Origin: Heterobilharzia americana
Taxonomy: Eukaryota; Platyhelminthes; Trematoda; Strigeidida; Schistosomatidae
Assembly (NCBI GenBank): GCA_944470555.2
Contig: OX104130.1
Coordinates: 2,294,001-2,358,000 of the forward strand
Length of the DNA stretch: 64,000 bases
Direction of reading: 5' to 3'
Under the pieces are notes generated by a model, which had not been told where the DNA came from, did not search any database, and saw only the letters and a program-made list of their open reading frames with translations. Within the stretch, counting starts at the first letter, position 1. Each line of letters starts with the position of its first letter. This document shows, in pieces, positions 12,360 through 25,194 of this stretch. A program made the position numbers and the translations under genes.

Positions 12360-12490
12360 AGTAATTGGAGACTTCATTTCCGCTTTTAGGCTAAGAGTCA
12401 ATGGAAATTTGGACCGCGGCAGGATTCGAACCAGAGACGACCGGGTTTCTGGCCTGATGCTTGACCAACTGAGCTATGAAGCCCAACTGC
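12360..12490 (-). repeat. tRNA-like SINE head
   Basis: On the minus strand it reads as a tRNA-like head: GGGCTTCATAGCTCAGTTGG (A box TAGCTCAGTTGG) and CTGGTTCGAATCC (B box) about 35 nt apart. The 3' acceptor does not pair with the 5' acceptor, so it is a SINE head or tRNA pseudogene rather than a working tRNA. Confidence 0.65.
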
Positions 12491-12724
12491 CGACTAGATT
12501 TTTACTCCACGTCAATCACTAGGCATTTTGCCAGAATACCATGTGAATTCGTGACGCGTTACTACCGCCTGATTGTACTCACACCGGTTGTTCAGTTAGG
12601 ACTTCTCAGTCATATCCAAGTCTTACTGAATTAGAGAGGGGAAGCATCATACTGAATATCATTTTGGATAACTGAAATAGCCGTGGTTTGGCAGACTAGA
12701 AATGATACTGCTTGATGATTGAAG

Positions 12725-12895
12725 GATAAATAAAGGTTTGAACCATGGCAACATTCGAACCAGCGGTCACCTGGTTTCCAGTGCCGGGTTTCTTATGCTT
12801 CTCCAAATGATATCAGTCTTTGATGAATACCAGCATAAAATCAATCATAAATCCCGAAAACCTCTAAATTCACTTCGAAATACTCATTTTTGATG
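12725..12895 (+). repeat. Partial SINE family S tail with a degenerate tRNA-like box
   Basis: Contains an 'acattcgaaccagcggtcacctgg' type degenerate B-box region (minus sense), then the S-family ending 'tgatgaataccag ... ataaatcc ... aacctctaaatt'. It is probably two old SINE pieces. Confidence 0.45.
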
Positions 12896-13329
12896 CGAAG
12901 AACTCCTGTTAAGCTTGGATAGGCTTGAAGCAAGTAGTGATATATTGGTTTATTCTATCAGTAATACAGTAGTGGTGTGCACTAGTCAGTGAGTGAAAAT
13001 CAATTAAGACATTATGTTAACTAATTAGAAATGAATTCATTTGAGCAATATTGATCCAACACTAATCCTGAAATTAGCAAGAACTTTCGGATTTTAAATT
13101 TGTGTATGTTAGCATCCATCAGTAAAGTATATGAATTTAGCCAAGGGATAATCCTACCAGAGTCACTCAATACTGCAGTTGGAGAGCTTGCTATTGAATT
13201 GTAACCATAGTGGGAAATATCAGACTACTGAAATATCTCATACTACCTATATCTTGAAAAAAAACAGAAATTTACTCAGCGACCAAATGCACATTCGTGC
13301 ATTAGACAATGAGTGACACCTATTGTTTG

Positions 13330-13615
13330 AAGGCTAGTGGTACTCCCTGGCTGCCCAGACCTCTGTGGGTGGAGCAGGGTTTGAACCCTCTACCTATTGA
13401 TCCTGCAAGTTCATTGCATAGACCAGTGAGTCAGTGGACAGCTGTCTTATCCTACTAAGCAACAGTGCAACAGTACGCACCCATGACCCCAATAGGGGTC
13501 GGATCGAGGACCTTACATACTACCATTGAGCCACTGAGTTAGGATCCAAGGGTCCATATTTTCTTACTCCTATCACTTCATAATATAGTGCGACCATCAT
13601 AAATAAATAAATATT
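13330..13615 (-). repeat. SINE family S, near full length, decayed
   Basis: Minus copy with the family features in order: body, 'gcacccatgacccc', degenerate B box, then 'cattgagccactgagttag' (A-box region) and the 5' start 'tagtgcgaccatcat'. A further degenerate B-box sequence (gggtttgaaccc) near 13380 may be part of another SINE. Confidence 0.65.
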
Positions 13616-13819
13616 CCTTTAAAATATGTTTATTAATCCTACGGTTCAAATAACGTGTATGTTATATGGTGAATATTGTTATTCCCATCCGGTCTTATTC
13701 AATACTTGAAATCACAAGTAGCATCGTATTACTTATATAATGATCTGTGCATGAGAGGGATATCCACACACTTCATGTCAATATGCTAAAAAGAACTGAA
13801 ACTAACAAATCACAGTTGT

Positions 13820-13965
13820 TTTTTAAGGTGGCGTTCATCACTCACTGACATCAGTTGGAGAACCTTTAAAAATCTGGGAGCAGGAAACAGCTGTTTCATC
13901 CAAGTATGGAGCTTCTCAGCAGTACATGTTCACGACCCTACTAGGTGAAAGTGAAATAAAGTCTT
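13820..13965 (-). repeat. SINE family S, body only
   Basis: Contains 'actgacatcagttggagaacc', 'gggagcaggaaacagctgtttcat' and 'ctcagcagtacatgttcacgacc', matching the S consensus on the minus strand. The head is missing. Confidence 0.65.
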
Positions 13966-14099
13966 CATAAACTAAAACTACATTATTTTGTAGGGCTTAT
14001 TATTGACATGCTTCCAATTGGATATCCTGAAATTCTAATGAGAAGCCGCGACATATGGGGTCAACTAGCTGCATATGAAGCGAATGCCAACTGTAAACC

Positions 14100-14340
14100 T
14101 TAGTGCATAGTCGCGCTGTATCAAGAACTGACAGAAGCAGGAAAGTGCGGACCAATGATTTCTAAACAATGGCTGAATGGTTAATGTGCTCACAGGGAAA
14201 CCTGAGTTTCCCCAATTAGATCCATGGTGGGTGCGTACTTCCGAAAAGTCGCATACTTAGACAACGTAGCTGTCCAGTGCTCCAAGGTTTCTAGGTGATG
14301 TCAGTCAGTGATGAATACTACCTTAGAAAAATTTGCATTG
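14100..14340 (+). repeat. SINE family S, near full length
   Basis: Starts 'gtcgcgctgtatcaagaactgacag', has an A-box-like TGGCTGAATGG near 14170 and a degenerate B box near 14214, then the body and the 'gtgatgaatact' end. It lies just 5' of the PLE pair. Confidence 0.65.
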
Positions 14341-14674
14341 TACTGTTCGTTAGATGAATAATAATAATGAACATGAGTAAAATCAAACCAATGTAGTGTT
14401 CTGTTATTGATGTAAAGCCAATGAAGATTGAACTAGTGATGAAAGTAGAAACAGAACTCATCCTTAATACTGATTAGACTTATTGAAGTATGTGATGTTT
14501 AGCAGACAGACAACTGGTCTTCAGCTTCAGTGATTAAAGTTTAAACCTACCTCATCCACATCCGGGTTTAGTAGCTTAGCTGATGGGTCACGGAGCCGAT
14601 AGTCTTAAAACTATTGGTTAGAATCCTGCTGAAACCTAGGTTATAGTTTCACCTTCTGCCATTATCTTTTTTAT

Positions 14675-15870
14675 TTAATAAGTAGTCAGTTTAACTACGA
14701 AACTAAACTCATGACCAGGTCCTAACTTCATGACATTCACTGATGATTTCACACAGCTATCGTATTTGTTGAGTACTTTCCTAAATTCATCCGATGTGTG
14801 TGATCTGTAAGGGATAACTATTATTGAGGCCCATGATTTAGGAGTAGTTTTACAATGTAATTTAATGTTATTTCCTATTTTGTGAATGAATTTCTCCCGA
14901 TAATTATTCTTTTTAAGTATCTTGTTCACATATTTTAATCCTTTAACTCTTTCATTTTCATCCGTTATTAGAGCATGTATACTCTCCTGAAAAGACTGAA
15001 GATAACAGAAACTTCAGCAATAATTTGGGTGTGATGAGCTGAAACATAAATATTTGTTCGAATGCTTTGCTTTCCTGAAAATGGTTACGCCTTAATTTCT
15101 ACTTTTTTTCCGCCTAATGAAACAATCAAGGAAAGGTAGTTTGTTCCTTATCCCTTTCTTTTTTTGAGCTGAACTTGATACCGGGAGATCTAGAGTTCAG
15201 CTCATCTAAGAATGCTTGGTATGAGTCTCGGTTTAAAATTACGAAAGTGCCATCCACACATCTCAGCCAAAATTTTGGCTTTATTAAGTGAATGAAGACA
15301 CCTTCGAATTTACTTATAAACAGGTTAGCTACCATAGGTGAGACAGGTGGAGCCATAGCAACACAATTAGTTTGCCTGTGTAGTTTTCTTTTATATGTGA
15401 AGTAAGTAGTCTCCAAGCCAAATTTTAGGGTCTTGAAGATATCACTGGTATTCAGTGGATTTCTTTCTGTCAGTGACGCGTCTGAGTCTAATAAATTAGA
15501 AACAATACCTAGGCTATCAATACCTGGAATACTAGTACATAAAGAAGTCATGTCATAATTTCATACCATAATTTCATCTTCATCAGTTTTGAGTGAAATT
15601 TTGGATTTAAAATCAGGTGAGTCCTTTCTTGTGCATTCTGAATGTTTGTTTTAGGGATGTAAATACTGAAGCCAGATATTTGGAGAGGTTGTATGTTGGT
15701 GTGTTGGTGAAGTTCATAGTTGGTCTCAGTGAAATGGAAGGTTTGAGAATTTTGCGTAGATCATAGAATCTGATGGTCTGTGTAATCTACGTTTGAGCTT
15801 GAACCAAATTGAGGTACCAGTTTCGGGTTTACCCAATGCATAAATATTTTCAAATCATGAAACACCCGCT
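14675..15870 (-). pseudogene. Penelope-like element reverse transcriptase, decayed
   Basis: Minus-strand reading shows PLE RT blocks in order: PSISLRPTMNFTNTPTYNLS and SKYLAS (fingers), MTSLCTSIPG (motif A region), LETTYFTYK, the AMAPPVSPMVANLF block, PKFWLRCVDGTFVI where the catalytic YVDD is CVDG, then a broken frame to SWASIIVIPYRSHTSDEFRKV. The longest unbroken piece is 141 residues (15126-15551). The catalytic loss and several stops make it inactive. Confidence 0.85.
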
Positions 15871-15884
15871 TAATTTGATTAGTA

Positions 15885-16730
15885 AGTCAGAAACCCTAAA
15901 TAACGAAGTGAAACACATCACAGAGAGGATACCTTTTAATAACTACCCCCTGAAATGCATTAAAAAGTTCATATGAACTGATTACAGAAGGAGTGGTAAT
16001 ATTAATGGTGACTACAACATGTCCAAGAGGGGATTCAAATCCTCTGTAGTATTGCCGTATAAAGAAGACACAGCAGAAATTTTACATAGAATTCTTTACA
16101 ATCCCTCGATTACGGTGACATTTAAACCCACAAACTCATTCAGAGTGAGAAACTTTGTAGGCTGAAAGATTCAATAGAGCCAGTTCAGTAAAATAATCTG
16201 ATCTATCAAATGCCTATCATTTGATGATTGTGAAGTCAAGTATATTTAGGTCAAAACAGCTGATCTCCGTCAGTCAGAATAACAGAGCAAAAGAATTTAG
16301 CAGAACAATGTTAGACCCTAATAAAATAAGTAATTTACAGGAAAACTCGCCTGTCACTCTGCATGCACTCATCCATAACCAGGGAATATGGTTGGATAGG
16401 GTGTCAATTCTGAAATCAATTATAGCTAGGCAGAGAGAGAGACATTAATCATAGAGTTTTTGTTCATTGAGTCAACACCTAACATGGATAAAACACTAAT
16501 GATTCATCACATATTGCAGATATCTGGAAAATTTTACTACTATTAAAATAAGGGAATTATTGGAGTAAGTGAAGTTTGAAAGTTCTATAATAACACTGAG
16601 ATATGAATATGAGCAATAAATTCTACTGAAAAAGTCATCCAGTAAATGATACTGTGTCACTGAGTGCCGGCTATATCAAATAAACAATCTAATATGGAAT
16701 TATACCCCACCACAGTGCCCAAGCTTTTCT
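15885..16730 (+). pseudogene. Penelope-like element, RT tail and endonuclease region, decayed
   Basis: Plus-strand reading gives SETLNNEVKHITERIPFNNY, then SSVVLPYKEDTAEILHRIL and ITVTFKPTNSFR, the conserved connector between PLE RT and GIY-YIG domain. It is followed by a decayed endonuclease region with many stops. The last ~700 bp is shared with 48.85-49.56 kb. It lies head-to-head with the minus-strand PLE at 14.7-15.9 kb. Confidence 0.75.
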
Positions 16731-19700
16731 CTTACAACACCTAAAGAGATTTGGATTGGAAATTTAGGATTCGTCGTTCTAGTATTATGTAAAGTTGGAA
16801 AGAAGATTCTTCAGTAACTGACAGTTTGTTCAAGGTAAATTACCTTCACTCTCATTGACTGATTGTCTGCTATATACAGGAAACACTTGCGTAAATAAAA
16901 CACGAAAGGAGAAATAATGAATCAAGTGTGGGAGAGAGGTATTGGTCTACGTCTTTCCAAGAAAAACTCAGAAGTGATATTTCTTTCATTCCACCTTGGT
17001 ACTGAGACAGTCAGCATGGTGAAAACTTTCGGCCATGATTTGTGACTGTTTAAGCAGAAATTTGATTCACACGTGAATCAACAAACAATGTGCAGTCAAG
17101 CAATAAAGCTCTTCCATGATAAACGATATTCCCATAGGTTATTCATGTTTTATACAATAACTAGTTATATACTACTGAACAACTTGAGTAGTCAGAAAAT
17201 GCAGGTTGATCTGGAGATTTCACCAGCCAGTCAGATAAGAGTGATCTAAACACTGGACAGCCATGCCATTCATTTGGGGAGGACATATCGGTCCAGATTC
17301 ACGTGGTCTGAGAAACCCGGCTCTATGAGCTGAAATTTTCCAAGCACAACGCTGAAGAGCAGGCTGAGCCCCAAACGAGCAAAATGGCCAACCAGTGGTG
17401 TTCACATCACTCTGGTCTGTCCGGTAAAATCTAAATGTAAGCCTGAATGATTTCTAGCTGCTTACGCTGATCAGCAGTATATTTTGTTGGTTCATGACAC
17501 TTTTGTGTCAGAGATCACATTTTGTTATCTTGGTTGACGGGTGGGTTCCAATGGAAACCGTGTGGAGACCATATGTGGGGGTGGCTGTGAGGAATGTCAT
17601 GGCGGACTGTGTAAGTTGTAAATCATTTTCAAATTGTTCTGTTATGAATAATGCTACATTTCTACTGATTATCTTACAAATACTAATGATTCCATACTAT
17701 TATAAGTGTGCAACTATAAATGAAAGGTATTTAATTATGTGTGAATGAGTTTGATTGAAATGTTTGGTGGCAATGCTTGCGGACTAACTGCTGAGTTTGA
17801 TCTTTTGAAACAGCTCGGAATATATATAGTTAAATTACAATTCTTTTGCTCCTTCATCCTATGTCATTTGGCATTACTAGTTCTAATGAACACTACGTGC
17901 ACATATCAATTCAAACCTCAATTTCGTAATCAGAACATTTCCACTGAAGTGCATATCCAACTACGATTTAAATGATAAAGTATTTCTTCGCAAGCAATCC
18001 CTCGTCATTGGCTCGTGATTAATGCATCGATTTCTTTTAAAAGTATATACAAAAGCCCAATCTAGTGGTGACAGACTGGTTAACAGAATCCTGTGACAAC
18101 CCAAGTCATCTCAACTTCAGCTGTCACATTGTATCAATTACACCAGTCTTGCAAACTATTGCTAGCCCAAATTAGTCTCAGTAATAATCATTACGATACT
18201 CTTCTTCTCGAATTCAACTTCACTCTGTTGGATTTTGATGAACGAACGGTGATGTATCATGCCTAGATACGGCAGCCATGCCAAACCGTTGGTGAGTGTG
18301 ATGAAATTAAGACCAGTTTAGCTGTTTGGTCTCGTAGCTGTGTGGTTGGCGCGATGAGTGGGTAATACTGGTAATTAATCACTCAAACAGGGATGAAAAT
18401 TGCAAAAATACACACATAATAAAACTCTGAGAGTCGGAGCAGGGTTCCATTTCCTTGTTATAGAGCGTATTAGTGATCAGTAAGTGGAATGAACGATTAT
18501 TTTACGCGATCACTAGTTGAATAATCAGAGCTTTAGGGGTAAACCTTAAGATGCAGTGGAGAAGAGTCATTTTTAATTAGTTATACGGTCGGCTGGCATA
18601 AAGTGTATGCTTTTACTGGCTTCTTCGGAACACAAAGAAATAGCTTATTCAAGCGAATAGCAATTGCTTTCACTGTTTATAAAAGGCTTATTGGTATTGC
18701 CCAGGTAAATAAGAAGCAGCTTGACTTAGAACTTGGATTGACTAATTTACATTTGGATATTCATCTCACTGTTTGAATGTCCTTGAATGTATAGAAGGAC
18801 TTTTAAATAAGAGTGTGAAAGCTAGTCACTTCCGCAGGCCTTTTTAAGCATTTATTTTGCTTATTTCAAATGATCATGGGAATATTTCGGAACAGACCTA
18901 TCCAAGCAGACCACTAGGAGAATTTACATTCCAAGTGGCACAGAAACTGTCTAATTTGCCCGGAGGTTACCGGGGTAAATACCAACTGCTGATGTCAGAA
19001 TACCCTACAGTAAACAACCAAAGTATCAAAGCAATAAAAATGCAAACACAACAAAAAACACAAGGTTTACTATGTAAAACCAATTCTTTACAAGGTTGAT
19101 TTACACGTTATCTATCGCCCACTACAACATCTTTGGATAAATGTTGATAAAGCTCTTGAGCATACTTCTGTTTCCCTGGCTGCGTTGTCAGAATAAAAGA
19201 ACAAACGAAAGAAAATGGCTGTGGTAAAAGCATGGATCTCTATGTGAAGATGAAACACGTATGATTAAATAAATCAATTGAATGCAAGTTCAATGTTGAA
19301 AAACATTGACAGTTTCCAAGTTCAAAATACTCAGCATCATCAACCGAAGTTTGTCAATCAACATAAACTACAATAATCGGCCATCTATGATTCAGGAATT
19401 CATTCACTTACAAATACTTTTGATTTGGAAGATGAGTTTATCAGAGGCCTTCTGTTCTTTGAAGATATTTCAAATGCGTAGTAGGAACCAGTAGGAAATA
19501 TCGAATTTCATTTTGTTCAATTTTATTCGCATCGTAAAGTTTAATTTTAAGTTAAACTTTCAAGAATACAAGGAAACTAAATCTAGCCGACCTAACTTAC
19601 TGTAATCTGGATTGACAACTGACAGTTAATCCAGAAATACTGGAATATGAATAAACTGACACACTAAACTAATCTTTACGAGATTCAATGAACAAAAGTA

Positions 19701-19870
19701 TGCAAAAGGTGTATTTTAGTCATATAAAATTATAAAGTAAACAAGTACCTTGATAAAACAAAGGTGTTTTACTAATGAGCATTTGATTAGTACACAGTTT
19801 CCAGTTTGAACAAATTTAGAGCAGTAACATAAAGACTATATTTTAACTATCGCACAAGAAGTGGCTATTG
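16731..19870. other. Mostly unrecognised; small open frames
   Basis: Frames at 17494-17748, 17745-17975, 18857-19099 and 19306-19494 match nothing I know. At 17511-17610 a candidate exon sits between a CAG and a GTAAGT (see findings). Otherwise I see nothing supportable. Confidence 0.4.
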
Positions 19871-19879
19871 TGACTAGCG

Positions 19880-20105
19880 TTTGGAACGATCTTTCCTGAG
19901 TTCGTCTTATTAGGGACAACGTAAGTCACTGGGAGGTGTGTACACCCAACTGACAAAGCAAGTTTCATTCTATTTTGGGCTAGCCAGCGGGATGTACCTG
20001 AATTCCATTGAGTGGTGTTCACTCTAAGACAAGAAACCTATACCCCTCGCTTCAAACGCCAAGGAGTAACCCAGTGGACCACTGAGGCATGATGGCGACC
20101 TATTG
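19880..20105 (-). repeat. Degenerate Sm-alpha SINE with decayed hammerhead
   Basis: Minus-strand order: tRNA-like head (A-box-like TGCCTCAGTGG near 20085, degenerate B box), 'gaacaccactcaatgg', 'aggtacatccc', then a hammerhead-like GCTGGCTAGCCC, AAAATAGAATGAAAC. The CTGATGAG core is lost, so it should be inactive. Confidence 0.7.
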
Positions 20106-21080
20106 TGTAACGGGTACTAGTTATTGTTATATATTGGTACTTGTAATTCGGCGTTGTTATACTGGGCCGAACTTATAGGTATCTGCTGGCATATGGGTTT
20201 CTAGGCGGTTGCGTCAATGCTGCTGTAATTGCAATATTTATTCAATCATAATGATTTAACTATTCATAAGTAATCTTTCCATGTGATTGGCCGTATGTTG
20301 AGTTGAGATGATAGAGAATATTTGTAGCTCAGGAGGATTATTTTTATGGTCTTGTGTTTTCTAAGCTGGATGATTTAATCATGAAGCTTTCATTGTCGCT
20401 CTAGACAACATCATTAGCAAAAACACCAGAAAGAAACGAGGTATGGGAATTTCTCCACAAGTGACTTAGTACCTTGCTTTGTTGACCTAGTATGTGATTG
20501 GTTGTTTCTGTTAATGTCTTGTCATTGTCTACGCATTTATTTCGATTAGTTGTTCTGCTGACGTGAATGCTGAGTTTCTTGTCATTTCTTACTGTTAATA
20601 CATTGTATCAATGGCAGTATGTCTGTTCATCGCTGATTGACTTGACTTGTTTGTTATCTGGTTAGTTGCCGTTGTCTGATTGGTTAACATAAAGAATCGC
20701 TCAGCAACCATACTGGAATTACCATTTTATTTATCTTTGGCTATATTTTGCATTTTTGTTGATACAAAACTTCAGATATGTGTTTTTAATCTATACTGAA
20801 TGTTTTAGAATATGAAACTATTTATTATTGCGGGAAAACAAGTTAATTTTCTGACTCTCGAGTGAGTATCTCCAGGTGAAGCTCACAAAGATGTGTTTGA
20901 ATTTGACTGTATTTTCCTTGAAGTGATGAGTCATATTTAGGAATATTTGCAATCGATCTTCTATTTTACTTTATGGTTTAAGACACTAGTGTTAAATTCA
21001 CATTGATTGGTCATAGGAGAGCAACCAATTTCCTATTATCTAGTCCTGAATGGAGACTGAATCTTAACGATCGTATTTGC
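20106..21080. other. No recognisable feature
   Basis: AT-rich, with no open frame of note and no repeat I can name. Confidence 0.5.
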
Positions 21081-21084
21081 AGTG

Positions 21085-21325
21085 TGGTCACCAAGCTAGG
21101 AGGCTCAGGATTTTGGTCCAGATTAGCAGATGTCGGTTCGCTGGAAGCAATCGGTAGGAAGCTCTGGACTTAACTTTCATACTTTTTGTCACTCGACGGG
21201 ACTGATGTTCCGTCTGAGATTGGAACTCGTGTCACCCAGTGTTGTAGAATTTGATTTGCACTCAGGAATAGACAACATGTAGTTGGTTACTGTCCTGTGA
21301 CCAGTCAGTGTATATAACCCAGTCT
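21085..21325 (-). repeat. Repeat family U (tRNA-like SINE), copy 1
   Basis: Shares a run of blocks with 44.05-44.34 kb in the same orientation: 'caatcgg.agga', 'cactcg.c', 'ggaact', 'gtcacccactgttg'-like. The 44 kb copy has clear A and B boxes on the minus strand; this one is more decayed. Confidence 0.5.
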
Positions 21326-22094
21326 GACAAGAGACCGACCGCGGCCCGAACGGCTGACGTGGACTTGGATATCATGTAGGACATCGGTCTCGTCAAGGTT
21401 GCAGACGATTTTTGATGACGCGTGCCAACAAACACGCCACCTCGGTCCAGGGCTTACTAACAGCTGCCCTTTAACCAACTAAGATTTAAATTCACATTTA
21501 AAGCTTTACCCTTAATTATTTCCTGAATATAACTAAAGACAAATCGTTAGGCTTATCAATTTCAACTCATAGGCACTCTAGGATAAGGTCTAGTTTTTAC
21601 TATTTTATCTCGTACCTCAAATACACAGATCGGTGACAGTTATCATTAAAAGCAACGCATTTTTGAGTAGTACGAACATTGAAAATTGTTAGATCAACCT
21701 GATTTATCTGACAAATTGTGTAAAACATGCACTGAAATCCTTGGTAAGCTGTTTCACTACTAACGCTTAAATGTAAGGAAAGGTTTTCCGATTACTATAC
21801 TGCTTAACAGTGTGGAAGATAATATTTCTCACTGGGTCTGTAAGGTACTGATCCTACAAACGAAGAATGGTCAGCATTTTTTTGTGCATTAGTTTCTAAC
21901 TCTTTCATAAGAAATAATACTTCCATTCTCAATTTAATCCCTTTTCCATGTATTGCAGCTACAAATTAAGAGTGATTTAGATGAGTATGGAAAATAGGTT
22001 AACATTAATCAATGGCTTGTGCATTCTATTTCTTTGCTGAAAAGTTATCATGTATGTTGTTTTGCAAAATTGAACTAGCTTCCAAGAGGTATCA

Positions 22095-22265
22095 CTTATG
22101 CCTTGGTTGTCTAGTGGATCACACTGGGACGTTCGAAGCAATGGATATTGGGTTGGAGTCTTAGCGGGAACACCACGAGCCTACTGGGATTTAAGTACGT
22201 CCAGTTGGCGAGTCCCAGACATGACGAAACGCGTATCTTGGGTTCCTCTGGTAGCGACCAATAAG
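22095..22265 (+). repeat. Sm-alpha SINE, hammerhead core mutated
   Basis: A-box-like TGGTTGTCTAGTGG near 22104 and B-box-like GGTTGGAGTC near 22153, then 'gcgggaacaccac' and 'acgtccag'. The ribozyme region reads TTGGCGAG for CTGATGAG, then GTCCCAGACATGACGAAACGCG and TATC before TTGGGT. Stem II and GAAAC are kept, but the CTGA core is lost. Confidence 0.8.
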
Positions 22266-22849
22266 TAAACTACGAAGCTTAAAACAGACTTTTAAATTGT
22301 TTGTAGGAAGCACATGAAGACAAGAAAACGTGTTTGGAAACATTATGCAGTATGATACTATTGTACTTCGGCTCAAGTTATCATCCAATAAACTGGAGTT
22401 CAGAAAAGAAATGTAACACGTTGAATAAACGAAAATATGAAGTAATTTAGGATTGAAAAGCGAGATGTTTGAAATTTAGGTAAAGCTACAAACAGACTGT
22501 TTCAACTAGAATGTCAGGGAACTTTAGTTGCACCAGTTCAAATCTCAGGTTGCGGATATCTGCTGTCTTCTAAAACTCAACCAGCAATCCTACATCTGAA
22601 TGTGAAACAACCAGTCCATTTGATGAGTTTTTACAGTGTAGGAAGAAAGAGAAGGTTAGCTGAGAAATGTTATGAATTTGCACAATACATTTTAAACAAT
22701 CTGGTCACGCACTCACTTACTTGTCAAGGTATTTTCATATGGAAGTTGAAGAAATCAAATTCTCAACAGAGACACTCATAAAAAGTGCATATCCTCTAGA
22801 GATCATAAGTTGTTATTGAAACGTCTCAACCTTGGTAAGTAGTCATTAG

Positions 22850-24045
22850 TCCACCCTGAAGAAGGATGTTTACATAACGCTACTGTATAAAAGGGAATCA
22901 AACCATATGGTCTTAAGACGAAGGCTTAAAGCAGTTATTAAAAAAACATACTATACAGCCAAGCCCAGTATTACGGTTAAACTAAAAGCTAAGCTCAAAA
23001 ATAAATTTCATCACTACTTCAACCACAAAGTCATCGACAGAAATCAATAAACACATCATCCTATCATACATAAAGAATATGTCACAGATCACGACAAGAT
23101 TACTGAGACCACACGCAATTCGTGTGGCTCATAAACCAACAAATCCACTCCAAACACTATTATCCAGACGGAAGAACGTAACAACCAAAGAAGACAAACC
23201 GAACACCAATTACAAATCAACTGCAATAACTGTAATCAACACTACATTGAGCAAAGTGGTCACCCTCTTCACCTTCGTTTACCTGAACACCAATTGGCTA
23301 TTAAACGTCACGACATTTCATCACTCAGTTCAATGCACGTGGATAACAACTATGAACATGAATTCAATTTCGACAATGTGGGAATTTTGGACGGAGAGAG
23401 GAAACACAAAGAATATTAGAATTCCTAGAAGCTTGGCATTCAGGTCAGTTAGTCAGTCAGTCAGTCAGGTAGTCAGCAATCAACAGATGTATAGACATAG
23501 ACACAATCTATCAATCAATAAGAAAAATGGTAGACGACAGAAAGGTGAGAGGCCAAGTAGAGGAACATGCGACAGGAGAATGTATACAGTCAATCGCATA
23601 ATAACCAAAGGAAACAACAAAAACGAATCGGTTCGTGAGTGCGAGCTACTAAATCACTCAAGGAGATATATTGGCAATTCACTTAATGCTGAAGTTTGTG
23701 CTGATGATGTTATCGAGAAGGATAATAAAAGCTGCATGATTGAACCGCCTACCTCACAGAACACAACATAACCAAGATTATCCACCTGAGATACAAATAT
23801 TCCCACCATTTCGAAATATTAAGTCAAACTAGGGTGGGGGAGCATATCCCTAAATGTTTGGGAAAACATTTACATTCAAATAGTTCGATAAATACCTTTA
23901 TAAGTAAACGTATTATAGAAAATGGTCACAGGAATGATCATAAAACAGTCATTAGACCATTGTATAGGAGTCATCGAGATTTTATAATCAGGTCACTGAA
24001 GCCAAACCCCCCTTTTGTATTCAGAATCAATTAGTTCTTACCTTA
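22850..24045 (+). pseudogene. Penelope-like elements: connector and GIY-YIG endonuclease, frameshifted
   Basis: In shifting plus frames: LKKDVYITLLYK, ITTRLLRPHAIRVAHKPTN (PLE connector), then INCNNCNQHYIEQSGHP and LPEHQLAIKRHDISSL (GIY-YIG with the CCH-like motif), and EFLEAWHSG near 23425-23450, a conserved PLE end. At 23834-24034 a second endonuclease tail (EHIPKCLGKHLHSNSSINT) follows, resembling the remnant at 3.0-3.3 kb, so two PLE lineages may abut. The 230-codon frame 23079-23771 drifts out of the coding frame and is not a gene. Confidence 0.8.
23450..23477. repeat. AGTC microsatellite
   Basis: Five or so tandem copies of a CAGT/AGTC tetranucleotide, at the end of the PLE coding remnant; possibly the element's own 3' boundary. 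Confidence 0.8.
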
Positions 24046-24149
24046 AACCTACCTTGGTAATCTTTATCTCATTTTAATGCCAAGGGAAGTATGAAAATGT
24101 AGTTTTCCTTCTTATTATCTCCTTCTTTCCTAATCTTCATTTTTTACTC

Positions 24150-24400
24150 AGGTTGGTACTCACCACAGACTGACATCAGCTGGAGGGACTTTAGAAACCT
24201 GAGAGCACTAGACAGCTGTTTCATCCTAGTATGGTATTCCTCAGCAGTGCGTACTTATGACCACGCCAAGAATCGAACCTAGGAATATCAGATTCCGTGG
24301 CCAGTAAGTTACCATTGAGCCACTGAGTTAGAATTCAGTGGTCCATATTCCCAACTTCTACTAGTTTATGAAAGCGTGACCATCACTCAATGTTATTGTT
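24150..24400 (-). repeat. SINE family S, near full length
   Basis: The best family S reference in the window. On the minus strand: 5' 'gtgatggtcacgctttcat', A box TGGCTCAATGG (rc near 24316), B box GGTTCGATTCT (rc near 24270), body with cagctgtctagtgctctcag, and 3' 'gatgtcagtctgtggtgag'. The tRNA-derived head implies past Pol III transcription. Confidence 0.75.
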
Positions 24401-25194
24401 GAGTATCTGTCCTAACGGCCATCAAGTTTGCCCTACCGGCCATTTATCTATCCTACCTCACCCCATTTTCATCCTTCATATAAAATCTTTTGATCAGTAA
24501 ATGTGTGCGACCAGATTGTTCGAAATGTATTATGCAGATACATCACACTTAGCAGGAAACCTACGTCTTCTTATTACATTAAGCAAATCCAACATATCAT
24601 ATTATAGTTGAAAGTCATAGATTAATGTGACACTCTTCATGGTTGTTTGAGGATATCTTTTAGTTAATTCTTCCTCCAGGCAGCATAACGTTTTGATGAA
24701 ATCGTCTTTGCGCTTTCCGACAAACTGTCGATGAACCAGACATTATTTCATGGATGTGTGAAATTGGAAAATACCAGTCCATGGAGAAACAGACGTCCGA
24801 TGCTGTCAATTCTTCACTTCTTTCACTGATAATGATTTGTAGAGGAAATTCTTTGGAATTTTGTCACTGCAAACAGACTCTAAAGAAAATGTGTACGCAC
24901 AGTGAATAAATGTTTGTTTTACTCGTAAAACTTACAAAAACTAAAAGTTAATTGCTGCAATTGAACAGTCAGCCGAAATTTATTTACAATCCACTGACTT
25001 CTAACATGATTCACATGTTTGAATTCATATGAGTAATTTGTTGAGAAGATGACAATCTACTTTATAACAGTAAGTAGTGTTTAACTTCGCTACTTTATAA
25101 TATTTAAGATACTAAGTGACACTAGTCTACCTAAAGAGGAGTTAGACGTATAGTTCTCTAATCTCCAAAGTTATATAACATAGTTCTGTATCGT

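Noticed and set aside
12410..12490. tRNA gene on the minus strand
   Set aside because: The A and B boxes are good, but the acceptor stem does not close; it fits a SINE head or tRNA pseudogene. The same applies to heads at 40.4, 44.5 and 51.9 kb.
23079..23771. 230-codon gene
   Set aside because: The frame starts in a PLE connector and then leaves the coding frame; the endonuclease motifs are in another phase, and the end is low-complexity translation around the AGTC repeat.
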